Below are positions 1 to 7,943 of a DNA stretch of 40,862 bases, piece by piece. Origin of the DNA: Oscillospiraceae bacterium (GTDB lineage: Bacteria; Bacillota; Clostridia; Oscillospirales; Oscillospiraceae); the NCBI GenBank assembly GCA_017415425.1, contig JAFQGT010000004.1, positions 1 to 40,862 of the forward strand. The letters run 5' to 3'. The notes under the pieces were generated by a model. That model worked only from the letters and a program-made list of their open reading frames with translations, made no database searches and was not told the DNA's origin. The position numbers and the translations under genes were made by a program. Position 1 is the stretch's first letter. Each line of letters opens with the position of its first letter.

Positions 1-25
1 AGATGGCGAAAAGCCATCCATACGA

Positions 26-140
26 GTTCGTGTTGATTGTCATGAGGGTCCACCTGTTCCCATCCCGAACACAGAAGTTAAGCTCATGTACGCCCACAAT
101 ACTTGGCGGGTGACTGCCCGGGAAGATAGGTAACGCGAAC
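26..140 (+). rRNA. rrf: 5S ribosomal RNA
   Basis: The stretch holds the conserved 5S core (CCATCCCGAACACAGAAGTT and the GCCCACAATACTTGGCGGG arm). A closing terminal helix can be drawn between GTTCGTG at 26-32 and CGCGAAC at 134-140, giving about 115 nt. A short hairpin just upstream (ATGGC-GAAAA-GCCAT, about 3-17) fits the 23S-5S spacer, so the window probably opens at the 3' end of an rRNA operon. The exact ends are set from the helix and could move by one or two bases. Confidence 0.95.
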
Positions 141-145
141 ATTTT

Positions 146-221
146 GCCCCCTTAGCTCAGTCGGTAGAGCGACGGACTGTTAATCCGCAGGTCGTTGGTT
201 CGAGTCCAACAGGGGGCGCCA
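146..221 (+). tRNA. tRNA-Asn (GTT anticodon)
   Basis: A complete cloverleaf is visible: acceptor GCCCCCT pairs with AGGGGGC, the anticodon loop is CTGTTAA with anticodon GTT, and the T arm is GTTGG-TTCGAGT-CCAAC. The CCA end is encoded at 219-221. It lies five bases after the 5S gene and is probably cotranscribed with the rRNA operon, ending at the terminator that follows immediately. Confidence 0.97.
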
Positions 222-253
222 AAAATCCCGAATGCGAAAGCGTTCGGGATTTT
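221..253 (+). terminator. Rho-independent terminator of the rRNA/tRNA-Asn unit
   Basis: The stem AAAATCCCGAATGC is closed by a GAAA loop and GCGTTCGGGATTTT. The hairpin begins at the last base of the tRNA. Nearly the same hairpin closes the transketolase operon at 19480-19514, so it looks like a favoured terminator cassette in this genome. Confidence 0.85.
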
Positions 254-358
254 ACTTTTTCACTATTCACTTTTCACTCTTCACTAAACCTCGCATTCGG
301 GATTTTTGGGAAGTAAGAAGTAATAGTGAATAGTGAAGAAGTATTGCGGCTTCGCCGC
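221..358. repeat. Nested inverted-repeat element between tRNA-Asn and the next gene
   Basis: Two nested perfect inverted repeats are visible. AAAAATCCCGAATGC (221-235) is inverted as GCATTCGGGATTTTT (293-307), and TTCACTATTCAC (259-270) is inverted as GTGAATAGTGAA (326-337). A small hairpin GCGG-CTTCG-CCGC (346-358) ends the unit. The structure resembles a small non-coding dispersed repeat; I see no transposase. The terminator strand at 221-235 could pair either locally or with 293-307. That it is dispersed in the genome is an inference, since only one full copy is in this window. Confidence 0.5.
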
Positions 359-372
359 TTTTGTGCTATAAT
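344..372 (+). promoter_or_regulatory. Promoter for the small lipoprotein gene
   Basis: TTGCGG (344-349), a 17-base spacer and TATAAT (367-372), preceded by an extended TGC. The spacer contains the end hairpin of the upstream repeat element, so the repeat supplies the -35 region. Confidence 0.65.
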
Positions 373-392
373 AAACCCAAGGCGGTGATGAT

Positions 393-761
393 ATGAAAAA
401 AATGATTGCAGTTATTCTTTCTCTTTTTATGATTTGTATTTTTTCTGCTTGTTCATCAGAGAAGAATAATGAGGAAATCTTAATCACATCTCAAAATAGT
501 CCCGACGGCAATTATTCAGTATGCTTATATCAAGTGGGAAGCCCACAATGGTCTTTTGGTTCGGTAGGCGCCAAGCTGGTTTTAAAAAAGTCAAATGGTG
601 AAATTGTGGATGAAAAAGCATTTTCATTGGCAAATGATGGCGCGGGAGTTTATGAAGGCAATTTAAAATCGATTACTTGGTTGGAAAATGAGGTTGAGAT
701 TTTAATGGATGCAGATGAAAGGCCGGAAGAATACTATGTTTTAAATTATGGCGAAAAGTAA
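393..761 (+). CDS. Small secreted lipoprotein, possibly DUF5412-like
   Basis: A 122-residue protein with a lipoprotein signal peptide: basic start MKK, hydrophobic core, and lipobox FSAC with the acylated cysteine at residue 20. It should be anchored on the outer face of the membrane. The mature part (SPDGNYSV near residue 37, then strand-rich sequence with KLVLKKSNGEIVDEKAF) resembles the DUF5412 type of small Firmicutes lipoproteins, but this is only a visual match. No catalytic motif is seen. The start is supported by GGCGGTGATGAT upstream of ATG. It stands alone between its own promoter at 344-372 and the terminator at 803-843. Function unknown. Confidence 0.8.
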   Translation: MKKMIAVILSLFMICIFSACSSEKNNEEILITSQNSPDGNYSVCLYQVGSPQWSFGSVGAKLVLKKSNGEIVDEKAFSLANDGAGVYEGNLKSITWLENEVEILMDADERPEEYYVLNYGEK

Positions 762-802
762 TGAAAATCAGGTTTTCACCTAGTTCTTTTTCGGACACGA
801 AT

Positions 803-843
803 GCCAAAAAGAACACCACCCATTGGGTGGTGTTCTTTTTGGC
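803..843. terminator. Bidirectional terminator between the lipoprotein and the sensor kinase
   Basis: A long perfect stem GCCAAAAAGAACACCACCC / GGGTGGTGTTCTTTTTGGC separated by a short loop. A- and T-rich arms on both sides allow it to serve the convergent genes ending at 761 (plus) and 868 (minus). Confidence 0.9.
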
Positions 844-867
844 TTTCTATAAAGATCAAGCAAACGT

Positions 868-2691
868 TTACAGGATGGTGGCAGAAGAAGATGCAGCGTC
901 GAGTGGTTCTTGTTTTCTGAGAGGCTGATCTGAGAGAGTAGCCGGTATTCTCAAGGTAACGGTGGTTCCCTGGTTTACGGTACTTTCAATCTGCAGACCG
1001 TACTGTGGACCGTAGTACACCTGCACCCGCTGTTGAACATTGTAAATGCCATAGCCGTGACCGCAGACGCTGGCAGAGGGGGTGGTCAAGAGTTTTTCTA
1101 TACTCTCCGGAGGCATTCCCACACCGTTATCTATAATACGGATGCAAATGGTATCTTCTTCCGGGAACGCCTGAATCAACAAAACACCTTGGTGATCCGG
1201 TCCGGCGGGTCGCAGACCGTGTTTCACTGCGTTTTCTACGATTGGCTGAAGCAGGTGCTTGATAATGGTGTGATTCGTAACCCGCTCGTCGATTTCAAAT
1301 TGGAAATCAATGGAGTTTAGCTGATAATCGAACTTTTCAACTGCCAGAAATTCCTGGACCATTTCGATTTCGTCTTTCAGCCTAATAAACAGGTGTCCGT
1401 TATTTAGAACGATTCTGTAATAACGGGACAAGGAATCAATGGAATCCCGGGCTTCCGGATCCCGGATTTTATAGCGAATGACGCTGAGGGTGTTGTACAG
1501 TAAATGAGGATTGAACCGCATTTGCAGAAGCTCCAGCTCCATACGGAGATTTTCTGCCTTGTAATTTTCAATCTTTGCGGAATACTCCTGGGCATTGTGG
1601 ATCATCTTCCGGACAATCTGGGATATCTCACTGATATCGTCGTCAATGAAGTTGGATTCGGCAGAGCCGCTGAGGGAGCGATTCAAATCGGTGTTGATCT
1701 GTTTTACCGCCTGCACCATCCGCTTGGTCAGCAGATGTGCGGTCAAATAACAGGTACTGATGATCAAAATCAGCAACAGTACGGAGATAATGATGAATTT
1801 AACCAACTGCGGCCGAATCAGACTCCGGGTGTAGGTAGCCGGGATCATATACACCACATCGCTGTTCGGAACATTGGGAATGGGTACGGAAAGGATGGTG
1901 TAATCGGGAAGACGTGAGTTATTGCGATACTGATGTATCAAGAACTGGGTCTCCTGCTCAGGAACGGAGGATTCCAGAATCATATCCACCAATTCGGTAT
2001 TGTTGTCCAGACAAACTGCGAAAATACTGTTAGGAGCGGCTGTGGAGAGGTGTTTTTCGAGGATCTGGGAGGTAGGAATGCTGAATTCCAGCACGCAATC
2101 GGCTCCGTCAAAGCTTTTGATTTGGGTGTACATAAACAGCCGCGTCTCTTGCTTGTCGGGAATGTTGTTGGTTTTTATCACCACATCCCGTATGTGCCAG
2201 ATGGTTTGGCCTTCATCCAGAGCAATGATCTTATAATACATTGCATTGTCACTGCCGAAAGGAAATTCCTTTGCCAATGCCGATAGAGGCTGACAGTAAC
2301 GGCCGTAAGCGGTTTGGGTGGAGTGGGGATACCATCGAATTTCCAGAGCAGGGCTGTCCGCAGTGATGGAACCCACCAACTGATTCATCTGGGAAATTAC
2401 ATCCAAGGCCTGGACGAGGGGGAGGGTGTGCAATTGGGAAATGGAGTAACGAATTGAGTAATTGTTGCGGACATACTCCATTTTGGAAAGCAGATTGGTA
2501 ATGTTCTGGGACATCAGAAGAGCGCAGGAATCCGCATCACTTTGATATTCGGACAGGGCGTCCTCTTTCCACTCTTGTTGCACATTTTGCAAGTATATGG
2601 TCTCTGCAAATAGACCGGGAAGCAGGGCAAAAAGCAGAATGACCATAGCAATACGGTGCTTGTATGGTATCTTTTTCAAAAGCTGTTTCAT
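868..2691 (-). CDS. YesM-type membrane sensor histidine kinase
   Basis: A 607-residue two-component sensor. Transmembrane helices lie near residues 13-31 and 298-321 and enclose an extracellular sensor region of about 265 residues. A HAMP-like linker follows, then a His_kinase (PF06580-type) region with the phosphoacceptor in RFNPHLLYNTL (His396). The HATPase domain has the N box around Asn487 (LQPIVENAVKHG), DNGVGMP at 521-527 and GHGYGIYN at 544-551. Such kinases usually sit beside a REC-AraC regulator and sugar ABC importer genes. Here the only candidate partner is at 14068-15348, on the far side of the importer locus. The start has AAAAAGGACG upstream and its own promoter at 2736-2764. 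Signal unknown, probably a carbohydrate. Confidence 0.93.
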   Translation of the reverse strand: MKQLLKKIPYKHRIAMVILLFALLPGLFAETIYLQNVQQEWKEDALSEYQSDADSCALLMSQNITNLLSKMEYVRNNYSIRYSISQLHTLPLVQALDVISQMNQLVGSITADSPALEIRWYPHSTQTAYGRYCQPLSALAKEFPFGSDNAMYYKIIALDEGQTIWHIRDVVIKTNNIPDKQETRLFMYTQIKSFDGADCVLEFSIPTSQILEKHLSTAAPNSIFAVCLDNNTELVDMILESSVPEQETQFLIHQYRNNSRLPDYTILSVPIPNVPNSDVVYMIPATYTRSLIRPQLVKFIIISVLLLILIISTCYLTAHLLTKRMVQAVKQINTDLNRSLSGSAESNFIDDDISEISQIVRKMIHNAQEYSAKIENYKAENLRMELELLQMRFNPHLLYNTLSVIRYKIRDPEARDSIDSLSRYYRIVLNNGHLFIRLKDEIEMVQEFLAVEKFDYQLNSIDFQFEIDERVTNHTIIKHLLQPIVENAVKHGLRPAGPDHQGVLLIQAFPEEDTICIRIIDNGVGMPPESIEKLLTTPSASVCGHGYGIYNVQQRVQVYYGPQYGLQIESTVNQGTTVTLRIPATLSDQPLRKQEPLDAASSSATIL

Positions 2692-2735
2692 TTTATGTTC
2701 GTCCTTTTTCTACATACGAAGGAATGAATATAAAC

Positions 2736-2764
2736 ATTATATAGGAATACCGCTCCAAATACAA
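2736..2764 (-). promoter_or_regulatory. Promoter of the sensor kinase gene
   Basis: Read on the minus strand: TTGTAT (2764-2759), 17-base spacer, TATAAT (2741-2736), about 45 bases before the start codon. Confidence 0.75.
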
Positions 2765-2776
2765 CAATAAAATGTG

Positions 2777-2790
2777 GCAAAGCGTTTTGC
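2777..2790. promoter_or_regulatory. LacI/CcpA-like palindrome upstream of the kinase promoter
   Basis: GCAAAGCGTTTTGC is a near-perfect dyad centred on a CG step, as in LacI/CcpA-family operators. It lies just upstream of the kinase -35 box. It departs from the strict catabolite-responsive element at both ends, so the binding protein is uncertain. Confidence 0.4.
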
Positions 2791-2834
2791 AGCAAACACC
2801 GAAAGGGAAGATTATGATGATATAAGATAATTAG

Positions 2835-2865
2835 AATCCCACGCCTGTATATTGGCGTGGGATTT
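2835..2865. terminator. Terminator of the isomerase/oxidoreductase operon
   Basis: AATCCCACGCC and GGCGTGGGATT form a perfect stem with an 8-base loop, about 20 bases after the stop of the minus-strand isomerase gene. The T-tract on the minus side is interrupted, so efficiency is uncertain. Confidence 0.7.
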
Positions 2866-2884
2866 GTTGTTGAAAAGAGAAGGA

Positions 2885-3718
2885 TCAGTCGGTTTCAGAC
2901 AAGGTCTTTCGCAGGAATTTGATGGTTTCCTTGACATCGATGATATTCTGCTCGCCGGTGGTTTCCCGTTCAATGTAAAGGTCGCCTTTGTAGCCGCTCC
3001 GCAGCAGCTTTGGCAGAAATACCGGCCAGTTTACAGAACCTTGACAGACCTGCGTCTCTTCGCCCAACTCATAAAAATTGCCCTTGGGGTAATTGCCGTC
3101 TTTTACGTGAATACCTTTAATCCGGCTACCGAATACGTCAATGGCATCAATGGGATTGCCTCTGCCGTACATAATCAAGTTAGCGGGGTCCAGATTGATG
3201 CCCAGATTGTCATTGCCGGCATCTTGAATTACCCGCATAAGAGTGGTGGGAGTTTCCTGACCGGTCTCAAAATTGAAACCAATGCCTTTGTTTTGGCAGT
3301 AATCAGCGATTCGGTGCACACCGGCCACTACATCCTTATAGCCGGCGTAGCAAGGCTGCTCCGGCATAAAGCCCATATGGGATGCCAGATAGGGAGCGCC
3401 AACCATCTCAGTAAAGTCAGCCCAGCGCTCCAGATCGTTCAGTCTTGTCTCCCGATAAGCTTCCGGCACGATACCCAGAAGCTCCGGGCCCTGGTGGAAA
3501 TTCCAGGCACGGGGACCGCTCCAGCCACCCCAGACAGAGGTGATCTGAACCTTGCCCTGCAAAGCATCCTTGACTTTCTTGGCTACTTCCGGTGTGGCAT
3601 ACACAGGATTCCATTCGCTGAGCTGGATACTGTCAATACCAAGTTCAAAAATTATCTCGGGGCCTTCGTTCAGTAAACGTTCCAGCCCCCTGATGACACC
3701 TACTTTGTTGTTATACAT
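2885..3718 (-). CDS. TIM-barrel sugar phosphate isomerase/epimerase (IolE-like)
   Basis: A 277-residue protein of the xylose isomerase-like/AP-endonuclease-2 TIM-barrel superfamily. The usual metal-ligand segments occur in order: FNFETGQE, NLDPANL, KGIHVKD and LYIERE near the C-terminus. Such enzymes isomerise, epimerise or dehydrate (keto-)sugars and inositols in the cytoplasm. The start at 3718 is chosen because AAAGGAG sits eight bases upstream; a start 36 bases earlier has no such site. It overlaps the end of the Gfo/Idh/MocA gene by eight bases (ATGTATAA), so the two are translationally coupled. The pairing suggests that the oxidoreductase makes a keto-sugar on which this enzyme acts. 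The exact substrate cannot be read from sequence. Confidence 0.9.
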   Translation of the reverse strand: MYNNKVGVIRGLERLLNEGPEIIFELGIDSIQLSEWNPVYATPEVAKKVKDALQGKVQITSVWGGWSGPRAWNFHQGPELLGIVPEAYRETRLNDLERWADFTEMVGAPYLASHMGFMPEQPCYAGYKDVVAGVHRIADYCQNKGIGFNFETGQETPTTLMRVIQDAGNDNLGINLDPANLIMYGRGNPIDAIDVFGSRIKGIHVKDGNYPKGNFYELGEETQVCQGSVNWPVFLPKLLRSGYKGDLYIERETTGEQNIIDVKETIKFLRKTLSETD

Positions 3719-4748
3719 AAACTTTTTCTCCTTTATTTGCAGATTCTTGTTCAATCAGAGCCAGACGGATGGAATCCATCGTGCTTTCGGCAGAAATAAT
3801 GTCGCTGTCCCGTTTCTTTTCGATGCAGTCAATGAATTCAATCATTTCCAGCTCATAGTAGTTAAGATCGCCTTCGTTGTAGGTGGGAATGTGGTGAATA
3901 TTGCTCTTGCCGTCGTTTACGCCTCTTTCAAATACCGACACACAGGCGTGTTCGTCCTGGGACAATACGATGGTAGCGCCCTCACAGCTGACGATGCCGG
4001 AGGTTGTGAAGGGGTAACCGGGAGCCAGGGACCAGTCTGTCATCGTGGTGACGTAGAAACCGTCATACCCATAATTTGAGGTAATGGCATCAAAACCACT
4101 CTCATAGTGGCTTGCCATAGACATAACGCTCTTGGGCATACCAAAGGTCCACTGCACAAAGTCCACATCGTGTACGTGCAGGTCCAGGACGGCGCCGCCA
4201 CTCATATCGAAGTTCATAAACCAGTTGTTCCAGGACCACAGGGGAGCGGCACTGATGCGGGTAAACTCTGCCCGGATCACCTTACCGTACTTGCCGGATC
4301 TCACCAGATCCCTCAGACACTGATACTGAGGTGAGAACCGGATACACTGACCGATCTGCAACTTTACGTTGTTTCTCTTGGCAGCATCCACCATACTCTG
4401 GCACTGCTCCAGATTCAGAGCCATAGGTTTTTCGGAGAATACGTGGATACCCTTGTCCATTGCCTTGACGGCAAGCTCGGCGTGAAGATAGGTGGGAACT
4501 GCTGTGATGATAAAGTCCAGAGATTCCTTTTCCAGCATTTCGTCCATATCGGTGTACAGATGGTACTGGGAAAGATCCACAGGCACGGTGGCGGTGCCAA
4601 TGTTCAGTTCGACTTTCTTCTGGAGCTGCTCCGGATCAATGTCGCACAAGGCAACCAGTTCTACATCCTTGTGCTTTTTTACATTAAAATAGAACGTTAG
4701 GTGGGATTTACCCAGGCCACCCAGGCCGACAATTGCAAATTTCAGCAT
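3711..4748 (-). CDS. Gfo/Idh/MocA-family NAD(P)-dependent oxidoreductase
   Basis: A 345-residue enzyme with an N-terminal Rossmann fold (IVGLGGLGKSH at residues 6-16, an acidic LCDID after strand two) and the family motif SEKPMALN around residue 105. Members oxidise or reduce a hydroxyl of sugars, inositols or glycosides with NAD(P). It is the first gene of a two-gene operon with the isomerase at 2885-3718, whose start overlaps its stop. GGAGGACAAATT precedes the ATG. Expression probably starts from the promoter at 4841-4868, which has a palindromic operator at its start point. Unlike the pair at 10.3-12.9 kb, it lacks the GH109-like YPTHxLGP segment, so it is more likely a plain sugar dehydrogenase. 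Confidence 0.92.
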   Translation of the reverse strand: MLKFAIVGLGGLGKSHLTFYFNVKKHKDVELVALCDIDPEQLQKKVELNIGTATVPVDLSQYHLYTDMDEMLEKESLDFIITAVPTYLHAELAVKAMDKGIHVFSEKPMALNLEQCQSMVDAAKRNNVKLQIGQCIRFSPQYQCLRDLVRSGKYGKVIRAEFTRISAAPLWSWNNWFMNFDMSGGAVLDLHVHDVDFVQWTFGMPKSVMSMASHYESGFDAITSNYGYDGFYVTTMTDWSLAPGYPFTTSGIVSCEGATIVLSQDEHACVSVFERGVNDGKSNIHHIPTYNEGDLNYYELEMIEFIDCIEKKRDSDIISAESTMDSIRLALIEQESANKGEKVYV

Positions 4749-4813
4749 AATTTGTCCTCCGTAAATCTACTATCATTTTGGTTAAAATTGACTTTTGCAG
4801 AAACATTGTTTTT

Positions 4814-4836
4814 TTATGTAATTGCGCATTACATAA
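4814..4836. promoter_or_regulatory. Perfect palindromic operator at the start of the oxidoreductase operon
   Basis: TTATGTAAT, five bases (TGCGC), ATTACATAA: a perfect 9-bp inverted repeat. It lies just downstream of the -10 box at 4841-4846, over the expected transcription start, as expected for a repressor site. The binding protein is unknown. Confidence 0.6.
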
Positions 4837-4840
4837 AATT

Positions 4841-4868
4841 ATGATAGCATATACATAGCGGAGGTCAA
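4841..4868 (-). promoter_or_regulatory. Promoter of the Gfo/Idh-isomerase operon
   Basis: On the minus strand: TTGACC (4868-4863), a 16-base spacer ending in the extended TGC, and TATCAT (4846-4841). Confidence 0.65.
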
Positions 4869-4920
4869 TAGACACGATTGACTTTAATATGGACAAAATT
4901 GATTTTAGGAGCGTGTTCTT

Positions 4921-5763
4921 GTGGAATATTTGCAGCAAAAGGAACTTACACCGGTTTCCTACAACAGCGGTGGCGTAAAGCTGCTGGGCCCTACATATGT
5001 GAGAAAATCGTCTATGAGCGGACAGCTCCATTGGCACGACCGTATGGAGATCCTAGTAGTGTGTGAAGGCGAGTTGCAAGGAATGATCGGCAAGGATGTG
5101 TACCATATTCGCACCGGCCAAATAGCAATCGTGAATCCCGGTCAGCTCCACGGCATTTTTTGCTCTCAGGAGGGAGCGGCCTACTATGTGGTGATGTTTG
5201 ATACGGCTAATTTCTTCAATGGTACGGAAGCTTCCCGCCGGCTGCTGAAAGCCATCCATAACCGTACGGTTAGCTTCCACAGCCGCTGCGCGGATACGGA
5301 GATCGTTCTGACCGTGCAGAAAATCATAGACAACTGCCAATCTGCCGATCCCTTCAGCGACCTGTTTGTAGAGAGCGGAATATACGCACTGCTAGGCCAG
5401 CTTTATCAGACACAGCTGCTGCCTGCGGTAGCCAGTACAGTGACAGATGTTCGGTTTGGCTCGGTTTTGGAATACATCAATCTGCATTTCACCGAGGATT
5501 TGCACAGCACGGAGCTCAGTCGGCGATTTGGCTATGACACTGCCTACTTTAGCCGGCGGTTTAAGAGCCTGACCGGTATGAGTCCCTCCCGATATATTCG
5601 GATGCTCCGGTTGGAATACGCCCAGCAGATGTTGGATCGGAGAGATATGCGTGTCCAGGATGTGGCAGCCAAGTGCGGCTTTGCGGATGCCGGGTATTTT
5701 TGCCGCTGCTATAAGGCATATTATCATATTTCACCCACAGAGTATTTGGCACAAAATGCATAA
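4921..5763 (+). CDS. AraC-family transcriptional regulator with N-terminal cupin domain
   Basis: A 280-residue one-component regulator. Residues ~20-140 form a cupin-like ligand-binding domain (LHWHDRMEILVV, PGQLHGI). The C-terminal ~100 residues carry two helix-turn-helix units, with FGYDTAYFSRRFKSLTGMSP and then DVAAKCGFADAGYFCRCYK before the final SPTEY. The gene starts with GTG, supported by AGGAG nine bases upstream. It is divergent from the oxidoreductase/isomerase operon and directly precedes the ABC importer operon, so both are likely targets. The cupin probably binds the sugar or a breakdown product; ligand unknown. Confidence 0.93.
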   Translation: MEYLQQKELTPVSYNSGGVKLLGPTYVRKSSMSGQLHWHDRMEILVVCEGELQGMIGKDVYHIRTGQIAIVNPGQLHGIFCSQEGAAYYVVMFDTANFFNGTEASRRLLKAIHNRTVSFHSRCADTEIVLTVQKIIDNCQSADPFSDLFVESGIYALLGQLYQTQLLPAVASTVTDVRFGSVLEYINLHFTEDLHSTELSRRFGYDTAYFSRRFKSLTGMSPSRYIRMLRLEYAQQMLDRRDMRVQDVAAKCGFADAGYFCRCYKAYYHISPTEYLAQNA

Positions 5764-6085
5764 AAATTTTCTTTTTCTGAGGGCGAATCTGCCTCGCCAA
5801 GACTTGTTCGAAACCAAGAAAATGGCAATAATCGACGAATTTTGGAAGAAAATATTCAAAATTATCCGAAGAATCAGCCAATCGTTGGGTTTTTGGTTTA
5901 TTTGCATAGCACACTATAATATAGCGATAAAAAAACGTAGCAAATGACACAAAAAAAGTAAAAATTATACCCACAAAAGTAATTTTTTATATTGCAATCT
6001 CTATAGGGAAAAACTATAATATGTGATAGAAGAGTCTGAATGTCTAAACGAAGGCTTAACGCAGACTAGAAAGGGGTTTAGTTTC
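5764..6085 (+). promoter_or_regulatory. Importer operon control region (promoter 5992-6020)
   Basis: This gene-free 322-base stretch is A+T-rich. It holds a good promoter, TTGCAA (5992-5997), 17 bases, TATAAT (6015-6020), and a second TATAAT at about 5920 without a convincing -35 box. A weak stem GGCGA/TCGCC near 5783-5799 may mark the end of the araC transcript. The leader to the importer start is about 58 bases. No further coding region is evident. Confidence 0.65.
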
Positions 6086-7027
6086 ATGCGCAACAGTTTA
6101 AAGACAGCAGAACAAAAAGTTGAGGTACGGAAAGGTAAGCTAAAGAAGATCTACCAGGACCGCAGCTTATATATGTTGGTTCTGCCGTCTATTTTGACGA
6201 TTTTTTTCTTCCGGTATCTCACTATGCCGGGCGTCTTGATGGCGTTCCAGAATTTTAAGATCTTCGACGGCATTGCGGGAAGCCAGTGGGTCGGCTTGGA
6301 TAATGCCCGAAAGATCCTGAGTCAGGGCGCGCTGAAGGCTGCCGTTGGCAATACGGTATTCCTGAGTATCGGTAGTCTGGTGTTCTCGTTCCCGTGTCCT
6401 ATTTTCTTATCCCTGTTAATCATTGAGGTGCAGAATCAGAAGTTTAAGAAGGTTATCCAGACCCTCAGCTATCTGCCCCACTTCCTGTCCTGGATGGCCA
6501 TTGTTGGTCTGATCCAGCTAGTGTTTGGCCGTGACGGCCTGATCAATGACTTCAGAATGTGGCTGGGCGCAGAAGAGCGGATTATGTACCTGGCACAGCA
6601 GAAGAACTTCGTTCCCCTGATTCTGGGCACCGGCTTGTGGCAGGGTTTGGGCTGGAGTACCATTCTGCATTTGGCTAACCTGTCTGCCATCAATCCGGAA
6701 CTGTATGAAGCAGCGGAGATTGACGGCGCAGGCTATTTCCAGCGTCTAAAGTATATCACCTTCCCCCATATGATGCCCAGTATTGTTTTACAGCTTATCT
6801 TCCGTGTTGGCGGTATTTTCGGTGATAACTTTGAGCTGATCTACGGTCTGCAGAATCCGTTTATTGATTATGAAGTTATTTCCACCATTGTTATGAAGAC
6901 CGGTGTTTTGAACGGTCAGTATTCTCTCTCGGTTTGTATGAGCTTGATTATGGCTTGCTTGTCACTGCTGCTGACCTTGGGAGTCAACTGGTTCTCCAAA
7001 AAGGTCACCGGCACCGGAATTTTCTAA
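6086..7027 (+). CDS. Sugar ABC transporter permease (LplB/PotB-like)
   Basis: A 313-residue inner-membrane permease of the carbohydrate uptake type with about six transmembrane helices, the first near residues 29-43. The EAA loop that contacts the ATPase reads EAAEIDGAGYFQRLKYITFP starting at residue 208. The start is placed at 6086 because GAAAGGGG lies about nine bases upstream; an earlier in-frame ATG at 6023 lies almost on the -10 box at 6015-6020 and has no ribosome-binding site. It forms an operon with the second permease (15-base gap) and the binding protein. No ATPase gene is present in the window, as usual for this family, which borrows a shared MsmX-type ATPase. Confidence 0.93.
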   Translation: MRNSLKTAEQKVEVRKGKLKKIYQDRSLYMLVLPSILTIFFFRYLTMPGVLMAFQNFKIFDGIAGSQWVGLDNARKILSQGALKAAVGNTVFLSIGSLVFSFPCPIFLSLLIIEVQNQKFKKVIQTLSYLPHFLSWMAIVGLIQLVFGRDGLINDFRMWLGAEERIMYLAQQKNFVPLILGTGLWQGLGWSTILHLANLSAINPELYEAAEIDGAGYFQRLKYITFPHMMPSIVLQLIFRVGGIFGDNFELIYGLQNPFIDYEVISTIVMKTGVLNGQYSLSVCMSLIMACLSLLLTLGVNWFSKKVTGTGIF

Positions 7028-7042
7028 AGGAGTGGAGAATCG

Positions 7043-7936
7043 ATGAGAAAACGTACATTATCCAGAAAAATTTTCGATGTGTGCAATGTCATATTCCTGT
7101 CTCTGCTGGTTGTGACGATGGTCTTGCCCTATGTAAACATCCTTGCCAAAGCCTTCAACGATGCCGAAGATACCAAAATGGGCGGTATCGTGTTCTGGCC
7201 CCGGAAGCCTACCTTGTATAATTTCCAGACAGTTATGGGAAGTGACGGCTTTATGCGGGCTGTGTTCGTCTCTGTTGCTCGTTGCTTGAGCGGTGCGGGC
7301 CTGGCTCTGGTGGTTCAGTTTATGGCTGCCTACACCTTCACCCATAAGGATCTGATTGGCCGTACCGGCATTCTGGTGTATTATATGATCCCCGGCTACG
7401 TGGGCGGCGGTATTATCACCCAGTACATTCTGTTCTCCAATCTGGGTCTGTTTAATAACTTTATGCTATACATACTTCCCGGATGCTTTAATATGTTTGA
7501 AATGGTCATCATCCGTACCTTCATCAATGGCTTGCCTAAGGGCTTGACCGAGGCGGCAAAATTGGACGGCGCTTCGGATATGGGTATTTTGCTCCGGATC
7601 GTGATTCCTCTGTGTAAGCCTATTATGGCAACCACATTGCTGTGGTCTGTGATCGCCCACTGGAATGACTGGTCCACCACCTTCTACTTCTTTACCGATG
7701 AGAGACTGTACACACTGTCGTATCTGCTGATGAAGGTCCTGAAGGAAGCTGCTGCGATTCAGGAAATGATCAAGTCTGCGTTGATGAACGGTATTATTCT
7801 GGAAATCAAATCTGTGACTACTGAGGCGCTTCAGGCTGCGCAGGTTATCATCACCACAGCCCCCATCGTGTTCAGCTATCCGTTCTTGCAGAAGTACTTT
7901 ATTAAGGGCGCTGTGATTGGCGCTATCAAGGACTAA
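7043..7936 (+). CDS. Sugar ABC transporter permease (LplC/YtcP-like)
   Basis: A 297-residue second permease of the importer, with about six transmembrane helices and the EAA motif EAAKLDGASDMGILLRIVIP starting at residue 170. AAAGGAGTGG precedes the ATG. With the permease at 6086 it would form a heterodimeric channel. Family relatives move oligosaccharides, alginate or rhamnogalacturonan fragments and intact glycosides, so a di- or oligosaccharide or glycoside substrate is plausible. Hairpins in the gap to the binding-protein gene may separate expression levels. Confidence 0.93.
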   Translation: MRKRTLSRKIFDVCNVIFLSLLVVTMVLPYVNILAKAFNDAEDTKMGGIVFWPRKPTLYNFQTVMGSDGFMRAVFVSVARCLSGAGLALVVQFMAAYTFTHKDLIGRTGILVYYMIPGYVGGGIITQYILFSNLGLFNNFMLYILPGCFNMFEMVIIRTFINGLPKGLTEAAKLDGASDMGILLRIVIPLCKPIMATTLLWSVIAHWNDWSTTFYFFTDERLYTLSYLLMKVLKEAAAIQEMIKSALMNGIILEIKSVTTEALQAAQVIITTAPIVFSYPFLQKYFIKGAVIGAIKD

Positions 7937-7943
7937 GTTAATA

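Larger units (their letters stand above)
4784..4907. promoter_or_regulatory. Three direct ATTGA(C/T)TTT repeats, possible AraC-type binding sites
   Basis: AAAATTGACTTTT (4784-4796), GATTGACTTTA (4876-4886) and AAAATTGATTTTA (4895-4907) share one orientation within the divergent region between the oxidoreductase and the araC-like gene. AraC proteins commonly bind asymmetric direct repeats, so these are candidate autoregulatory sites. The segment also contains the palindrome and promoter annotated separately. Confidence 0.35.

Noticed and set aside
284-487. 67-codon minus-strand frame over the repeat element
   Set aside because: It crosses the repeat, the promoter and the lipoprotein start, and lacks a ribosome-binding site.
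855-870. cre-like GCAAACGTTTACA at the 3' end of the sensor kinase gene
   Set aside because: It lies at the stop codon between convergent genes with no promoter nearby, so a regulatory role is unlikely.
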